Origin: Sphingobacteriaceae bacterium
GTDB taxonomy: Bacteria; Bacteroidota; Bacteroidia; B-17B0; Aurantibacillaceae
NCBI GenBank assembly: GCA_016705695.1
Contig: JADJLA010000011.1
Location: forward strand, 73,745 to 137,744
DNA: 64,000 nucleotides
Reading direction: 5' to 3'
Under the pieces are notes generated by a model. That model did not search any database and was not told the origin of the DNA. It saw only the letters and a list, made by a program, of their open reading frames with translations. Below are positions 47,260-56,660 of this stretch, piece after piece. Position numbers and translations under genes: made by a program. Each line of letters starts with the position of its first letter. Position 1 is the stretch's first letter.

Positions 47260-49656
47260 CTAAAAATTAAAATTATAAGTAACTGCCGGTACAATAGAAC
47301 CGATCACCGAAAAGCGCACTGCCTCTGTTTGTAATGGCTCTCCGGCTTTGGTTCGGAAATAAATGCTATAAGCATTTCGTCGGTTATAAGCATTGTAAAC
47401 ACTCAATACAATATTTTGCTTGTATCTGCGCTTGTCGTTCTTTTTAAAAGTATACGTTGCGCCAAGATCCAAACGGTGATAAGGCGTTATGCGGTAATTA
47501 TTACGTTCGCCGGTGGTATTATAAGGAATATTCAAATTTTGGATCTGCACTTTTGAATTTGGAAAAGAAGCGGGCGTTCCCGTTAAAAAAACAAATGTGG
47601 CACCAACGTTCCAACGTTTAGTGATATCATAATTCAAATTCGTATTCAAACAATGCGTTCTGTCGTATCTGCTTCTAAACCAATCATCGTTACTTATGCC
47701 TCTTACCAAACGCTCGGTTTTACTTAAAGTATAACTTACCCATCCTCCTAATTTACCTTTCGATTTTTTAATATATACTTCTGTTCCGTAAGCTCTTCCT
47801 AAACCTTGTATCAATTGTCCTTCCACATAATCATTAATAAACAATTCGGCGTTATCTACATAATCCAATTGATTTTGCATGTACTTATAATACACTTCAA
47901 GAGATGTTTCATAGGTATTATCCTTAAAATTCCTAAAATATCCAATGGCACCCTGATCGGCTATTAATGGTTTTAAATTATTACTTGCAATGGTATACAC
48001 ATCTAATGGTGTACTGGCCGCCGTATTACTTATTAATTGTAAATACTGCGCCATGCGATTATAACTTGCTTTAATAGAACTAAAGCTATTCAACACATAA
48101 TTCATACTAAAGCGTGGTTCAGGAGTTACGTAAGCTTTTATAATTTCGCCCTGCTTAAATTCTTTTGAATGGTCAAACGGTAATGGTTCGTTTGGAATTG
48201 TATCGCGATAATAATACGCTTTTCCTTTTCCAACGTAATTATAAATACTCACACGCAAACCGTATTCTAAGGTTAAACGTGGCATTAATTTTTGTTCGTT
48301 ACCTGCATAAACAGAGTATTCAATGCCATACCTTTTATCTGAACGAAATTTTACACTTTGCCCTGTACCAAATTCACCAATGGCATCGTATGGGCGAAAA
48401 TCATACATTAAAGCCTGTGCGCCAAAACGAATAGTATTTTTTGTATTGTGATAATAAATAAAATCGGGCTTCACGCTATAATTGATCACGTTGCTGGTCC
48501 AATTAAAACGTTGATTTAGCGATTCCAATTTAAATTCCAATTGATAATCGTAATTGCTGTAAAAGCTCGTAATGTTCATGAATAATTTATTATTGAAGAT
48601 ATGGTTCCAACGCGCTGTAGCCGTTGAATTTCCCCAATTGAATTTAAAAGCCGGTGCGCCAAATACATCTCTTCCAAAATAACCACTGGCAAAAACGGTG
48701 TTCTTATCGTTTATCTTCCAATTGATCTTGGCTGTTGCATCATAAAAAAAGAAATCGGCTTCTTTAATTGGACTCGATTTTTTTACAAAAGGTTTTACTA
48801 AAGCGTCGATATAACTTCTGCGACCCGCTAAAATAAAACTCACTTTATCTTTTACAATGGGGGCTTCTATGCTTAATCGGCTAAAAATAGTTCCCACACC
48901 ACCATGCACTTCCATTTGTTTACTGTTTCCTTCTTTCATGCGAATATCTAAAATAGAAGAAACACGTCCGCCGTATTGCGAAGGAATTCCGCCTTTGATC
49001 AATTTCACATCTTTAACCGCATCAGGATTAAAAACAGAAAAGAAACCAAATAAGTGTGATGAATTATACACGGGCGCCTCATCCAATAAAATTAAATTCT
49101 GATCAATATTTCCACCGCGTACATTAAAACCGCTCGCACCTTCGCCCATAGTTGTAACACCGGGTAATAATTGCACAGCGCGTACAATATCAACTTCTCC
49201 TAATAAAGCAGGAATTTTATTTATTTGTTTAATGTCGAGTTTAGCAACGCCCATCTCCACACTTTTAATATTCTTGTCTTCAGCTTCACCAAAAACTTCT
49301 ATTTCCGCCAACTGTGTTCCTTCGCCGCTCACCTCAATGTTTTTTGTAGTGTTCTTTTCCAAGGCAACAACAAACGTTGTATTATTATAACCAATATAAG
49401 ACACAATAATGGTATGCGTTCCTTTTGGAAGTGTGAGCGAATAAAATCCATACTCGTTAGCAATGGCTCCTTGCGTGGTTCCGGCTTTAACAACCGAAGC
49501 GCCAATGAGCGATTCGCCGTTTTTACCGTCTTTAATATAACCGCTAAGTGTGAACTTCTCTGCCGTAGAGGGAGATTTTTCTTGTGCTTTAACAGCAAGG
49601 GCCAAGAAGAAAAGTGTGAAGAGAAAAGTTAATCGAAAGTTTAATGAAATAGGCAT
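47260..49656 (-). CDS. TonB-dependent outer membrane receptor
   Basis: The 798-residue protein has a signal peptide, an N-terminal carboxypeptidase-regulatory-like domain (~34-115: FTLSGYIKDGKNGESLIGAS), a plug domain (LPGVTTMGEGASGFNVRGGN near 165 and ILLDEAPVYNSSHLFGFFS) and a beta-barrel to the C-terminal Phe. This architecture is the usual one for Bacteroidota receptors paired with DUF4249 lipoproteins. It imports an unknown large or scarce ligand across the outer membrane with TonB energy. There is no SusD partner. Confidence 0.93.
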   Translation of the reverse strand: MPISLNFRLTFLFTLFFLALAVKAQEKSPSTAEKFTLSGYIKDGKNGESLIGASVVKAGTTQGAIANEYGFYSLTLPKGTHTIIVSYIGYNNTTFVVALEKNTTKNIEVSGEGTQLAEIEVFGEAEDKNIKSVEMGVAKLDIKQINKIPALLGEVDIVRAVQLLPGVTTMGEGASGFNVRGGNIDQNLILLDEAPVYNSSHLFGFFSVFNPDAVKDVKLIKGGIPSQYGGRVSSILDIRMKEGNSKQMEVHGGVGTIFSRLSIEAPIVKDKVSFILAGRRSYIDALVKPFVKKSSPIKEADFFFYDATAKINWKINDKNTVFASGYFGRDVFGAPAFKFNWGNSTATARWNHIFNNKLFMNITSFYSNYDYQLEFKLESLNQRFNWTSNVINYSVKPDFIYYHNTKNTIRFGAQALMYDFRPYDAIGEFGTGQSVKFRSDKRYGIEYSVYAGNEQKLMPRLTLEYGLRVSIYNYVGKGKAYYYRDTIPNEPLPFDHSKEFKQGEIIKAYVTPEPRFSMNYVLNSFSSIKASYNRMAQYLQLISNTAASTPLDVYTIASNNLKPLIADQGAIGYFRNFKDNTYETSLEVYYKYMQNQLDYVDNAELFINDYVEGQLIQGLGRAYGTEVYIKKSKGKLGGWVSYTLSKTERLVRGISNDDWFRSRYDRTHCLNTNLNYDITKRWNVGATFVFLTGTPASFPNSKVQIQNLNIPYNTTGERNNYRITPYHRLDLGATYTFKKNDKRRYKQNIVLSVYNAYNRRNAYSIYFRTKAGEPLQTEAVRFSVIGSIVPAVTYNFNF

Positions 49657-49694
49657 ATATATAGTGTCGTTCTTAAAAGGATTTACCCTGTGTT

Positions 49695-49754
49695 AACCAC
49701 AAACAAAAAGTAGAAATTCTATTACAAAGCAACATCTGCTTTTTGTTTGTGGTT
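49695..49754. repeat. 60-bp hairpin with perfect 16-bp arms
   Basis: AACCACAAACAAAAAG at 49695-49710 is exactly complementary to CTTTTTGTTTGTGGTT at 49739-49754, with a 28-nt loop. It lies 39 nt upstream of the receptor gene start, in the 322-nt gap between the divergent receptor gene and hisS. It may be a regulatory RNA structure, an operator or a tiny non-autonomous element. Confidence 0.8.
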
Positions 49755-49955
49755 TTAAATTCGGGAGCAAAACTATGGAAACTTATACGACTCTCAAAGT
49801 TTCTGTCAGTTTATAAGGCCATTTGTAAAGGAAATTTAACCTTCAATAACATTCTTACCAATAAGCTTCTCCTTATCTAATCACTTCAAAGAGCTGGCTT
49901 TTAGTGTTCTTGCATACTGTGTATGAATTAATTACGCTATTTTGAACATTATTAG

Positions 49956-49963
49956 TATGTTTG
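49956..49963 (+). promoter_or_regulatory. -7 promoter box for hisS
   Basis: TATGTTTG matches TAnnTTTG, 15 nt before the ATG at 49979. No -33 box at normal spacing was found. Confidence 0.45.
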
Positions 49964-49978
49964 TACACCAAATTCTCA

Positions 49979-51360
49979 ATGAAACCAACCATTCCTAAAG
50001 GCACACGCGATCTCAGTCCGGGCGATGTATACAAACGCCAGTATATCTTTGATATCATAAAAAGAAATTTTCAACTTTTTGGATACCAACCCATCGAAAC
50101 CCCTTCGATGGAAAATATTCAAACCCTCACCGGAAAATATGGAGATGAAGGCGATCAGCTCATCTTTAAAATTTTGAATTCGCGGTTAAACGAAAGCTCT
50201 AAAAAAGTGCTTCTCTGTGAAAAATTTAAAGAAAGTTTAGAAAAACCATTGAACTCCGAAGAGCTTACCGAAAAAGCCCTTCGCTACGATCTCACTGTTC
50301 CCTTTGCACGTTATGTGGTGATGCACCATAACGATATCACATTTCCATTTAAGCGTTATCAAATTCAACCGGTGTGGAGAGCAGACAAACCACAAAAAGG
50401 ACGGTACCGCGAATTTTACCAATGCGATGCCGATGTTATTGGAAGTAATAGCTTGATAAATGAATTGGAATTAATAACGTTGATGGATAAAAGCTTTGGC
50501 GAATTAAAAATTCCGGTAAAACTTAAATTAAATAACCGAAAAATATTAAGCGCCATTGCCGAAATATCGCAACAGCCCGATAAATTAATTGATATTACGG
50601 TTGCCATTGATAAATTAGATAAAATAGGTAAAGATGGCGTGATAGCCGAACTCAAAACAAAAGGCGTAAACGATGCCGCTATAAAAACCATTGAACCTAT
50701 TATTGATTTTACAGGAAGTAACATTGAGAAATTAAATAAACTCAAAACACTTTTTACCGCATCAGATATAGGAAAAAAAGGAATTGAAGAATTGAATTAT
50801 TTATTGGAAGGCGCAAACACCGTTGGATTAAACCATATTACTTTAGAATTAGATATTACCCTCGCTCGCGGACTAGATTATTATACAGGAACAATTTTTG
50901 AAGCTAAAGCAAATGCCGGAACATTTACGCCAAGCATTTTGGGTGGTGGACGATACGATGATCTTACCGGCGTTTTTGGTTTAAAGAATATGAGCGGTGT
51001 TGGAATATCGTTTGGTGTGGATCGCATTTTTGATGTGATGCTCGAGTTAGGCCTTTTTCCGGAAAGCGTTAACCGACCAACATCTACCAAAGTATTGCTC
51101 ACCAATTTTGGACCAAACGAAGAACCTTTTGCTTAAAATTATTGCACGAACTGCGCACCAATAACATCAATAGCGAGTTATATCCTGAAGCAAAAAAGAT
51201 CCAAAAACAATTTGAATACGCCGATAAAAAAAGCATTCCCTTTGTGTGCATCATTGGCAGCGAAGAAATTGAAAAAGGAATTTTTTCTTTGAAAGACCTG
51301 GCAAGCGGACAACAAGAAAAGTTAAGTAAAGAGGAGCTTATAAAAAAATTGAGCTCCTAA
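49979..51360 (+). CDS. hisS: Histidyl-tRNA synthetase, one-base frameshift
   Basis: The enzyme charges tRNA-His and is essential. Start ATG 49979 begins MKPTIPKGTRDLSPG. Class II motifs are present: motif 2 with RYQIQPVWRADKPQKGRYRE, the histidine-A motif LARGLDYYTGTIFE and motif 3 GGGRYDDLTGVFG with GVGISFGVDR. The frame stops at 51136 (ends EEPFA), and the anticodon-binding domain continues in the next frame from about 51133 (LKLLHELRTNNINSELY...) to 51360. One extra T in GCTTAAAA would restore a ~460-residue protein. Because the gene is essential and otherwise intact, a sequencing error is likely. Confidence 0.92.
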
Positions 51361-51386
51361 AAGTGTTTTTTATATAAAACACTTTT
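51360..51386 (+). terminator. Hairpin after hisS
   Basis: AAAAGTGTTTT and AAAACACTTTT form an 11-bp stem with a TTATAT loop right after the hisS stop. It is AT-rich, so a moderate terminator. Confidence 0.6.
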
Positions 51387-51394
51387 AACAATAA

Positions 51395-51458
51395 ACTGTT
51401 CTTTTAATAAAACATTATAAATAATATTTGTTTTATCAAAAAAACAGTATTACCTTTG
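51395..51458 (+). promoter_or_regulatory. Promoter with overlapping inverted-repeat operator
   Basis: ACTGTTCTTTTAATAAAAC (51395-51413) and GTTTTATCAAAAAAACAGT (51430-51448) are complementary at 17 of 19 positions across a 16-nt centre. TTTG at 51427-51430 and TACCTTTG at 51451-51458 form a consensus -33/-7 pair (20-nt spacer), so the right arm covers the promoter spacer. The ATPase ATG follows 22 nt after. A dimeric repressor bound here would block transcription. Confidence 0.7.
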
Positions 51459-51480
51459 AGGTATAGTTCTAAAAAGCCTC

Positions 51481-52674
51481 ATGGAAGCCATTCTAAATAT
51501 ATCCAACGATAAGATCAATGCCGTTAAAACAGGTTTTGAGCGTTATCTTTTAGATACAGTTGACCTTAACGAACGATTGATCGCCATCAAAGGCGCGCGT
51601 GGCTGCGGTAAAACAACCATGCTATTACAATACGCGCTAAAAAAACAAAACAAGAACTTTAAAGTACTTTACGCGAGTTTAGATGATGTGTATTTTTATA
51701 ATAACTCCCTACTCGCATTAATTCGCGAGTTTCGCCAAGAAGGTGGCAAACTCATCATGCTCGATGAAGTTCATAAATATCCTAACTGGAGCGTAGAAAT
51801 AAAGAACGCATACGATTCATACGATGATCTTCAGATCATCTTTACCGGATCTTCCGCGCTTCAATTGCATAAAGCCGAAGCTGATCTTAGCCGAAGAGCC
51901 GCTCAATATACCCTATGGGGTTTATCATTCAGAGAGTATCTTAAGTTCAACGAAAACATTGATCTGCCTAAATATTCTCTCGAACAGATCTTAAAAGATC
52001 ATGAAAAAATAAGCGCTTCCATTACAAAAAAAATAAAACCGCTCGCCTACTTTAATGATTATCTCAAATTTGGGTATTTTCCTTTCTTCAAAGAGGGACT
52101 TTCATCCTATCACAGCAAATTGCTTTCTACTATTAACCTGATCATCGAAACCGATCTTCCCGCAATTCAAAATATTGATTATTCCGCAGGGATAAAGCTG
52201 AAACGCTTATTTTATATTCTCTCTACCCAATGTCCGTACAAACCAAATATTCAAAAACTAAGCGCCGAGATCCAATGCACACGAGGCACTTTACTGCAAT
52301 ATATTGATCTATTAAAAGACGCGCATCTTATTAATCTACTCAAAACAAAAATGGGAAGCATGAGCTTTATGACCAAACCCGATAAAGTCTACTTAAACAA
52401 TACCAATTTGATGCACGCCATGAGTAGCGATAAACCCGACGCGGGAACGCTCAGAGAAACTTTCTTTTTTAATCAATTAAACGCAGTGGCTAGCATCAAT
52501 TATACCGAGAAAGGCGATTTCTTGATAAATAATAAATATATATTTGAAGTTGGAGGCGAAAACAAGACCTATAAACAAATAAAAGATATTAAAAATTCTT
52601 ACCTGGCTCTCGATAAAATAGAGAACGGTAGAAAGAATAAAATACCTTTGTGGTTATTTGGCTTCCTTTATTAA
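51481..52674 (+). CDS. AAA ATPase with DUF4143 domain
   Basis: The 397-residue protein has Walker A GARGCGKTTML at 38-48, Walker B KLIMLDEVHKY near 90-100 and the sensor TGSSALQL, followed by the DUF4143 winged-helix/nuclease-like C-domain (VYLNNTNLMHAM near 300 and KGDFLINNKYIFEVGG near 360, where E and K-like residues resemble a restriction-like core). Such ATPases are abundant, patchy and often treated as defence-like or mobile. The strong operator-like repeat upstream suggests tight control. The cellular role is unknown. Confidence 0.88.
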   Translation: MEAILNISNDKINAVKTGFERYLLDTVDLNERLIAIKGARGCGKTTMLLQYALKKQNKNFKVLYASLDDVYFYNNSLLALIREFRQEGGKLIMLDEVHKYPNWSVEIKNAYDSYDDLQIIFTGSSALQLHKAEADLSRRAAQYTLWGLSFREYLKFNENIDLPKYSLEQILKDHEKISASITKKIKPLAYFNDYLKFGYFPFFKEGLSSYHSKLLSTINLIIETDLPAIQNIDYSAGIKLKRLFYILSTQCPYKPNIQKLSAEIQCTRGTLLQYIDLLKDAHLINLLKTKMGSMSFMTKPDKVYLNNTNLMHAMSSDKPDAGTLRETFFFNQLNAVASINYTEKGDFLINNKYIFEVGGENKTYKQIKDIKNSYLALDKIENGRKNKIPLWLFGFLY

Positions 52675-52751
52675 TTTACAACAATGAGATCAAAGATCAT
52701 TTTTGCATTCAATCACTCATAAGTCATAAATCATCATTCATAATTAACAAA

Positions 52752-54245
52752 ATGGCAACACATACCATACATATCTCAAAAAAATTAAGCATTGCAGCTT
52801 TGAGCGATTTTTTAAATGATCCTACTGCTAAAGTTGCTTTATCCGACGAAGCTAAACAAGCTATTGTAAAAGGACGTTCTTATTTAGAAGAAAAAATAAA
52901 AACCACTAAGGCTCCTATCTACGGAGTAAACACAGGATTTGGTTCTTTATGCAATGTTATTGTGGCCGACAACGAACTCGAAAAACTCCAAGAGAATTTA
53001 ATTAAGAGTCACGCTTGTGGAATGGGCAACGTCGTGAGTTCGGAAATTGTAAAACTCATGCTCTTTTTAAAAGTGCAATCGTTATCATACGGAAAAAGCG
53101 GCATTCAATTAAGTACCGTTGAGCGTTTGATAGATCTGATAAATAATAATGTTTACCCAATTGTTTACGAACAAGGCTCCCTTGGGGCCAGCGGCGATCT
53201 TGCTCCCCTAGCCCATTTATGTTTGCCACTCATAGGAATTGGAAGCGTAGCATATAAAGGAGAAACTAAAGATGCGGCAGAAGTTTTAAAAACACTGGGC
53301 TTAAAACCTATCACCTTAAGCAGTAAAGAAGGTTTAGCGTTATTCAACGGAACTCAATTTATGAGCGCTTACGGTGTGTACTGCTTAATTAAAGCCAATA
53401 AATTAAATAAAGCTGCCGATACCATTGCGGCAATGTCGTTAGAAGGTTTTGATGGGCGCATCGATCCGTTTAAAGCATCCTTACATAAAATTCGTGCGCA
53501 TGCCGGACAAATTGAAACGGCCCAGAACATTCAAACCATTTTAAAAGGCAGTGCCATCATTGCTCAACAAAAAACACAAGTACAAGATCCGTATTCATTT
53601 CGTTGCATTCCACAAGTGCATGGTGCTACAAAAGATGCAACGGCATACGCGCACAACGTTTTTGAAACAGAAATAAATTCGGTAACAGATAATCCAACTA
53701 TTTTTCCGGAAGACGATGAGATCTTAAGCGGTGGTAATTTTCATGGACAACCATTAGCCCTTGCCCTCGATTTTTTATGCATCGCTATGAGCGAACTGGC
53801 AAGTATTTCTGAACGTAGAATTTATTTATTGATCTCGGGCCAACGCAATTTACCTCCTTTTCTTACCAAAGAAGCAGGACTAAATTCAGGTTTTATGATC
53901 ACCCAATACACCGCCGCAAGTATTGTAAGCCAAAGCAAACAATTGTGCACTCCGGCCAGTGCCGATAGTATTGTTTCAAGCAATGGCCAAGAAGATCATG
54001 TAAGCATGGGCGCCAACGCTGCTACAAAATGTTTAACCGTAATTGATAATACCGAAAAAGTAATTTCTATCGAACTTCTTAATGCTGCACAGGCATTGGA
54101 ATTCAGACGACCGCTAAAGTCTTCTTCTACCATAGAAGATATCTTCACTAACTTCCGTAAAAAAGTTCCGTTTGTAAGTAAGGATGTTTATATGCATGAG
54201 TTACTCGCTAACTCATTAGAGTTTTTGAAACAATCCGTTTTTTAA
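52752..54245 (+). CDS. hutH: Histidine ammonia-lyase
   Basis: It converts histidine to urocanate. ATG 52752 is chosen over an open upstream extension. The 497-residue protein contains the Ala146-Ser147-Gly148 triad (GSLGASGDLAPL) that forms the MIO cofactor, YGVNTGFGSL at 57-66, and the FHGQPLALALD and SSNGQEDHVSMGA motifs. Length is normal. The other hut genes are not adjacent. Its upstream 77 nt contains ATTCATCATT-like words also seen near 39300 and 58670. Confidence 0.93.
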   Translation: MATHTIHISKKLSIAALSDFLNDPTAKVALSDEAKQAIVKGRSYLEEKIKTTKAPIYGVNTGFGSLCNVIVADNELEKLQENLIKSHACGMGNVVSSEIVKLMLFLKVQSLSYGKSGIQLSTVERLIDLINNNVYPIVYEQGSLGASGDLAPLAHLCLPLIGIGSVAYKGETKDAAEVLKTLGLKPITLSSKEGLALFNGTQFMSAYGVYCLIKANKLNKAADTIAAMSLEGFDGRIDPFKASLHKIRAHAGQIETAQNIQTILKGSAIIAQQKTQVQDPYSFRCIPQVHGATKDATAYAHNVFETEINSVTDNPTIFPEDDEILSGGNFHGQPLALALDFLCIAMSELASISERRIYLLISGQRNLPPFLTKEAGLNSGFMITQYTAASIVSQSKQLCTPASADSIVSSNGQEDHVSMGANAATKCLTVIDNTEKVISIELLNAAQALEFRRPLKSSSTIEDIFTNFRKKVPFVSKDVYMHELLANSLEFLKQSVF

Positions 54246-54330
54246 CCGCAGATCATAGAGGCAGGAGCCACAGAGGTCCTCCCCTCTTGAGGGGTGGATT
54301 TTTATGGAACAAAAGACGGGGAGGAAATAA
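54246..54330. repeat. Intergenic palindromic repeat related to the thioesterase insert
   Basis: The stretch contains CTCCCCTCTTGAGGGGTGG, an 8-nt spacer region and GACGGGGAGGAAAT. The order (CCCCTC/GAGGGG hairpin, then GGGGAGG plus AAAT) parallels 46270 and the in-gene insert at 57908. GAGGCAGGAG at 54259 resembles a family A end. Confidence 0.6.
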
Positions 54331-54409
54331 ATTAACTGTGATCCTCTGCTCCTATCAGGTCTATAACCCTCTGAAAAGTCCTCGGTTAAAGCCTAAAAAT
54401 CTTTACCCT

Positions 54410-54982
54410 ATGAAATTTCGATCACTTTTAATATTCCTCCTTGTTTCGAAATTAGCTTTCCCTTGCCAATGCCCCCTCACCTCTCTCAGCAAAACCGAAT
54501 GCAATAAATACGATATCATTTTTAGAGGAACCGTTTTGTCGGTGGCTACTTGCGATAATAAACCCGGCGTTGCCATTTTTAAAGTAAAAGATCTTTAGAA
54601 AGGCGTCCTTACCGAACAATTTAAAGTTATTTTTAGTTGCGATGAAGAATGCTCTTACCAAATAAAAGAAGGTGAAGAGTGGATCATCTACTCCAACTTT
54701 AAACAAATAGATCGCGCTAAATTAGATTGGTGCAGCCGCAGCCGACGTTTAATAAAAAACGTAAAGGAAGATTATTATACCGCTACCTCCGGAAATACAT
54801 ACGATGAAGAAACCAAATTTTTACAAGATAGTATTGGAATCCATCGCTTATTAAAACAACAATTAAGTCCTGAGGAATTAAAAAATAAATTGCCCAGCCC
54901 AAACCAGCAGATCATTATTTTAATTTGCTCCCTTCTTTGCGTTATCCTGTTTTATTACCTCTTTAATAAATTTTTTAAGTAA
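54410..54982 (+). pseudogene. Secreted NTR/TIMP-like protein with in-frame amber stop
   Basis: ATG 54410 starts a signal peptide (MKFRSLLIFLLVSKLAFP) followed by CQCPLTSLSKTECNKYDIIF, a typical start of an NTR/TIMP-like domain after signal cleavage. TAG at 54596 stops it after 62 residues, but the same frame stays open and meaningful to 54982: KGVLTEQFKVIFSC, then EEWIIYSNFKQ and a C-terminal membrane span (IIILICSLLCVILFYYLF). The full product would be about 190 residues. One base change (for example CAG to TAG) explains the stop; it may be a real mutation or an error. The final TAA overlaps the murQ ATG. Confidence 0.72.
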
Positions 54983-55794
54983 TGAGCAAAACAACTGAAT
55001 CAGATTCATATTACAATAACCTCGAGCACATGAGTATTCATGAACTTTTGGTAAATATGAACAAAGAAGATAAAACAGTTCCACTTGCCGTTGAAAAAGC
55101 AATTCCACAAATTGAAAAACTTGCCGAGGCTATTGTAAACAATATGCAAAAAGGCGGACGCTTATTTTACATTGGCGCAGGCACCAGCGGACGATTAGGA
55201 ATTGTTGACGCGAGTGAATGTCCACCCACTTACGGAATTGAACAAGGTCGCGTACTCGGATTAATTGCGGGCGGCGACGATGCCATACGCAAAGCGGTTG
55301 AATTTGCCGAAGATGATATCACACAAGGTTGGAAAGATCTGGAAGCATATAACATAAACGTGAACGATGTAGTTGTAGGAATTGCAGCCAGCGGAAGTAC
55401 ACCTTATGTAGTTGGTGCATTAAAAACTTGCAACCAAAAAAATATTACCACGGGATGCATTACGTGTAATGCCGAAAGCGAAGTAGCTAAAGTTGCAAAA
55501 TTCCCCATAGAAGTTGTGGTGGGTGCCGAATTTGTAACAGGTTCCACGCGTATGAAAAGTGGTACCGCACAAAAATTAGTTTTGAATATGCTTAGTACAA
55601 GCGTGATGATAAAATTAGGTCGCGTTAAAGGAAATAAAATGGTTGACATGCAACTGAGCAACAATAAATTGGTGGAGCGTGGTACATTAATGTTGATGAA
55701 GAATACCGGCATAACTGATCACGAAACCGCCAAAGCCTTGCTGTTAAAGGAAGGTAGCGTTCGCAATGCAACGGAAGCTTTTTTTAATAAGTGA
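54982..55794 (+). CDS. murQ: N-acetylmuramic acid 6-phosphate etherase
   Basis: It cleaves the lactyl ether of MurNAc-6-P in peptidoglycan recycling. The 270-residue protein has the SIS-domain start GAGTSGRLGIVDASECPPTYG-type motif near 58-77 (shown in part: GAGTSGRLGIVDASE), AGGDDAIRKAVEFAED and the GSTRMKSGTAQKLVLNM block. Length is slightly short but the fold is complete. Its ATG overlaps the preceding stop (TAATG). The last 66 nt have a diverged duplicate at 56996. Confidence 0.93.
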   Translation: MSKTTESDSYYNNLEHMSIHELLVNMNKEDKTVPLAVEKAIPQIEKLAEAIVNNMQKGGRLFYIGAGTSGRLGIVDASECPPTYGIEQGRVLGLIAGGDDAIRKAVEFAEDDITQGWKDLEAYNINVNDVVVGIAASGSTPYVVGALKTCNQKNITTGCITCNAESEVAKVAKFPIEVVVGAEFVTGSTRMKSGTAQKLVLNMLSTSVMIKLGRVKGNKMVDMQLSNNKLVERGTLMLMKNTGITDHETAKALLLKEGSVRNATEAFFNK

Positions 55795-56040
55795 TCTATT
55801 ATTTGGGCGCTGCCTTCGGCCCGGGCTTTACGCTCCAATCTTTTGTTCGTTCCTCACAAAAGGATTTCCGCTGCAATCCCTAGCGCGGCAGTCTCCTGGC
55901 ATTCACGAAAAAATTACATTCCACAAGTTTTCTTAAATTATAAGATTTTAAAACACGGTCTTCATATTAGCACATACAGTACAAACACAGAAGATCGGTT
56001 ATTTAACGCACCATCTTCATCCGGAGACGCGTTCCTGCCT
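55795..56040. repeat. Intergenic repeat block after murQ, family C copy 1
   Basis: Recognisable words are TTTGGGCG, CAATCTTTTG, AAAGGATTTCCGCTGCAATC, ATTCACGAAAAAATTACATT, CACAGAAGATCGGTTAT and AACGCACCATCTTCATCCGG. The same words in the same order recur at 57062-57300, and the last two also near 62860 and 63120. An open frame through it (from 55843) is not credible as a gene. Confidence 0.8.
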
Positions 56041-56064
56041 CATAAAATTTTGTTAGAAATTCCT

Positions 56065-56160
56065 ATGGCTTTAAAAGGAGTTCCAAAACCCAATATTTTG
56101 GACAATCCATTCATTTTTCGTAAATTTAAGGGTGGGAAATTCAAGATCATATCACAATGA
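56065..56160 (+). CDS. Possible 31-residue leader ORF of the GNAT cassette
   Basis: ATG 56065 gives MALKGVPKPNILDNPFIFRK and 11 more residues, basic and proline-containing. Its TGA overlaps the GNAT ATG (ATGA), so translation could be coupled. It starts right after the family C repeat. It may instead be the tail of a larger gene cut by the repeat. Not recognised. Confidence 0.4.
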   Translation: MALKGVPKPNILDNPFIFRKFKGGKFKIISQ

Positions 56161-56660
56161 TTTTATTGTTGACAGGCTTACCAACTCCGATAATAAATAC
56201 AATTTCGGGCGATAGTTTCCCTACCGATGTGTCTTTATTAACAAAAAAAGATCTTAAGCAAATAACTAAAAAAAAAGACTGGGTATTTGATTGGAATAAG
56301 GAACTGAAATTTCTTGATCGCGAGGTCTACAAGCTCACCATAGTGAATAATCCAAATATTATTCAAGGACTATCCTGTTTAACTATTAGCAGTGACCATG
56401 TTTTAATTCACCTAATTGAAAACGCGCCCTTTAATAGGGGAAAAGGGAAATTATATGAAGGTGTTCCTGGTAATCTTGTTGCTTATGCTTGCAAGTTATC
56501 TTTTCAAAGAGGAAGCCAAGGCTTTGTTTCCTTTCATGCAAAGACAAATTTAATTGATCATTATATTAAAACATTAGGTGCACATCATTTCGGTGGTCAT
56601 TTAATGGTTATTGATACTGAAGCCGCAACAAAACTTGTAGATAAATATTTTAAGTTATGA
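56157..56660 (+). CDS. GNAT-like N-acetyltransferase
   Basis: The 167-residue protein carries the pattern of a Bacteroidota GNAT group: IIQGLSCLTISSDHVLIHLI near 80, ENAPFNRGKGKLYEGVPGNL, LVAYACKLSFQRGSQGFVSF as the acetyl-CoA-binding region, and a final helix with LGAHHFGGHLMVI. The substrate is unknown. It is flanked and overlapped by tiny ORFs (ATGA junctions at both ends). No ribbon-helix-helix antitoxin gene is present, so a TacT-type toxin module is not supported. Confidence 0.75.
   Translation: MILLLTGLPTPIINTISGDSFPTDVSLLTKKDLKQITKKKDWVFDWNKELKFLDREVYKLTIVNNPNIIQGLSCLTISSDHVLIHLIENAPFNRGKGKLYEGVPGNLVAYACKLSFQRGSQGFVSFHAKTNLIDHYIKTLGAHHFGGHLMVIDTEAATKLVDKYFKL

Noticed and set aside
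49979..51360. Programmed frameshift in hisS
   Set aside because: The site GCTTAAAA has no slippery heptamer or following structure, and hisS is not known to be recoded. A missing base is simpler.
55843..56160. A 105-codon frame after murQ
   Set aside because: Most of it is family C repeat. Only the last 31 codons, with their own ATG and coupling to the GNAT gene, are kept as a weak candidate.
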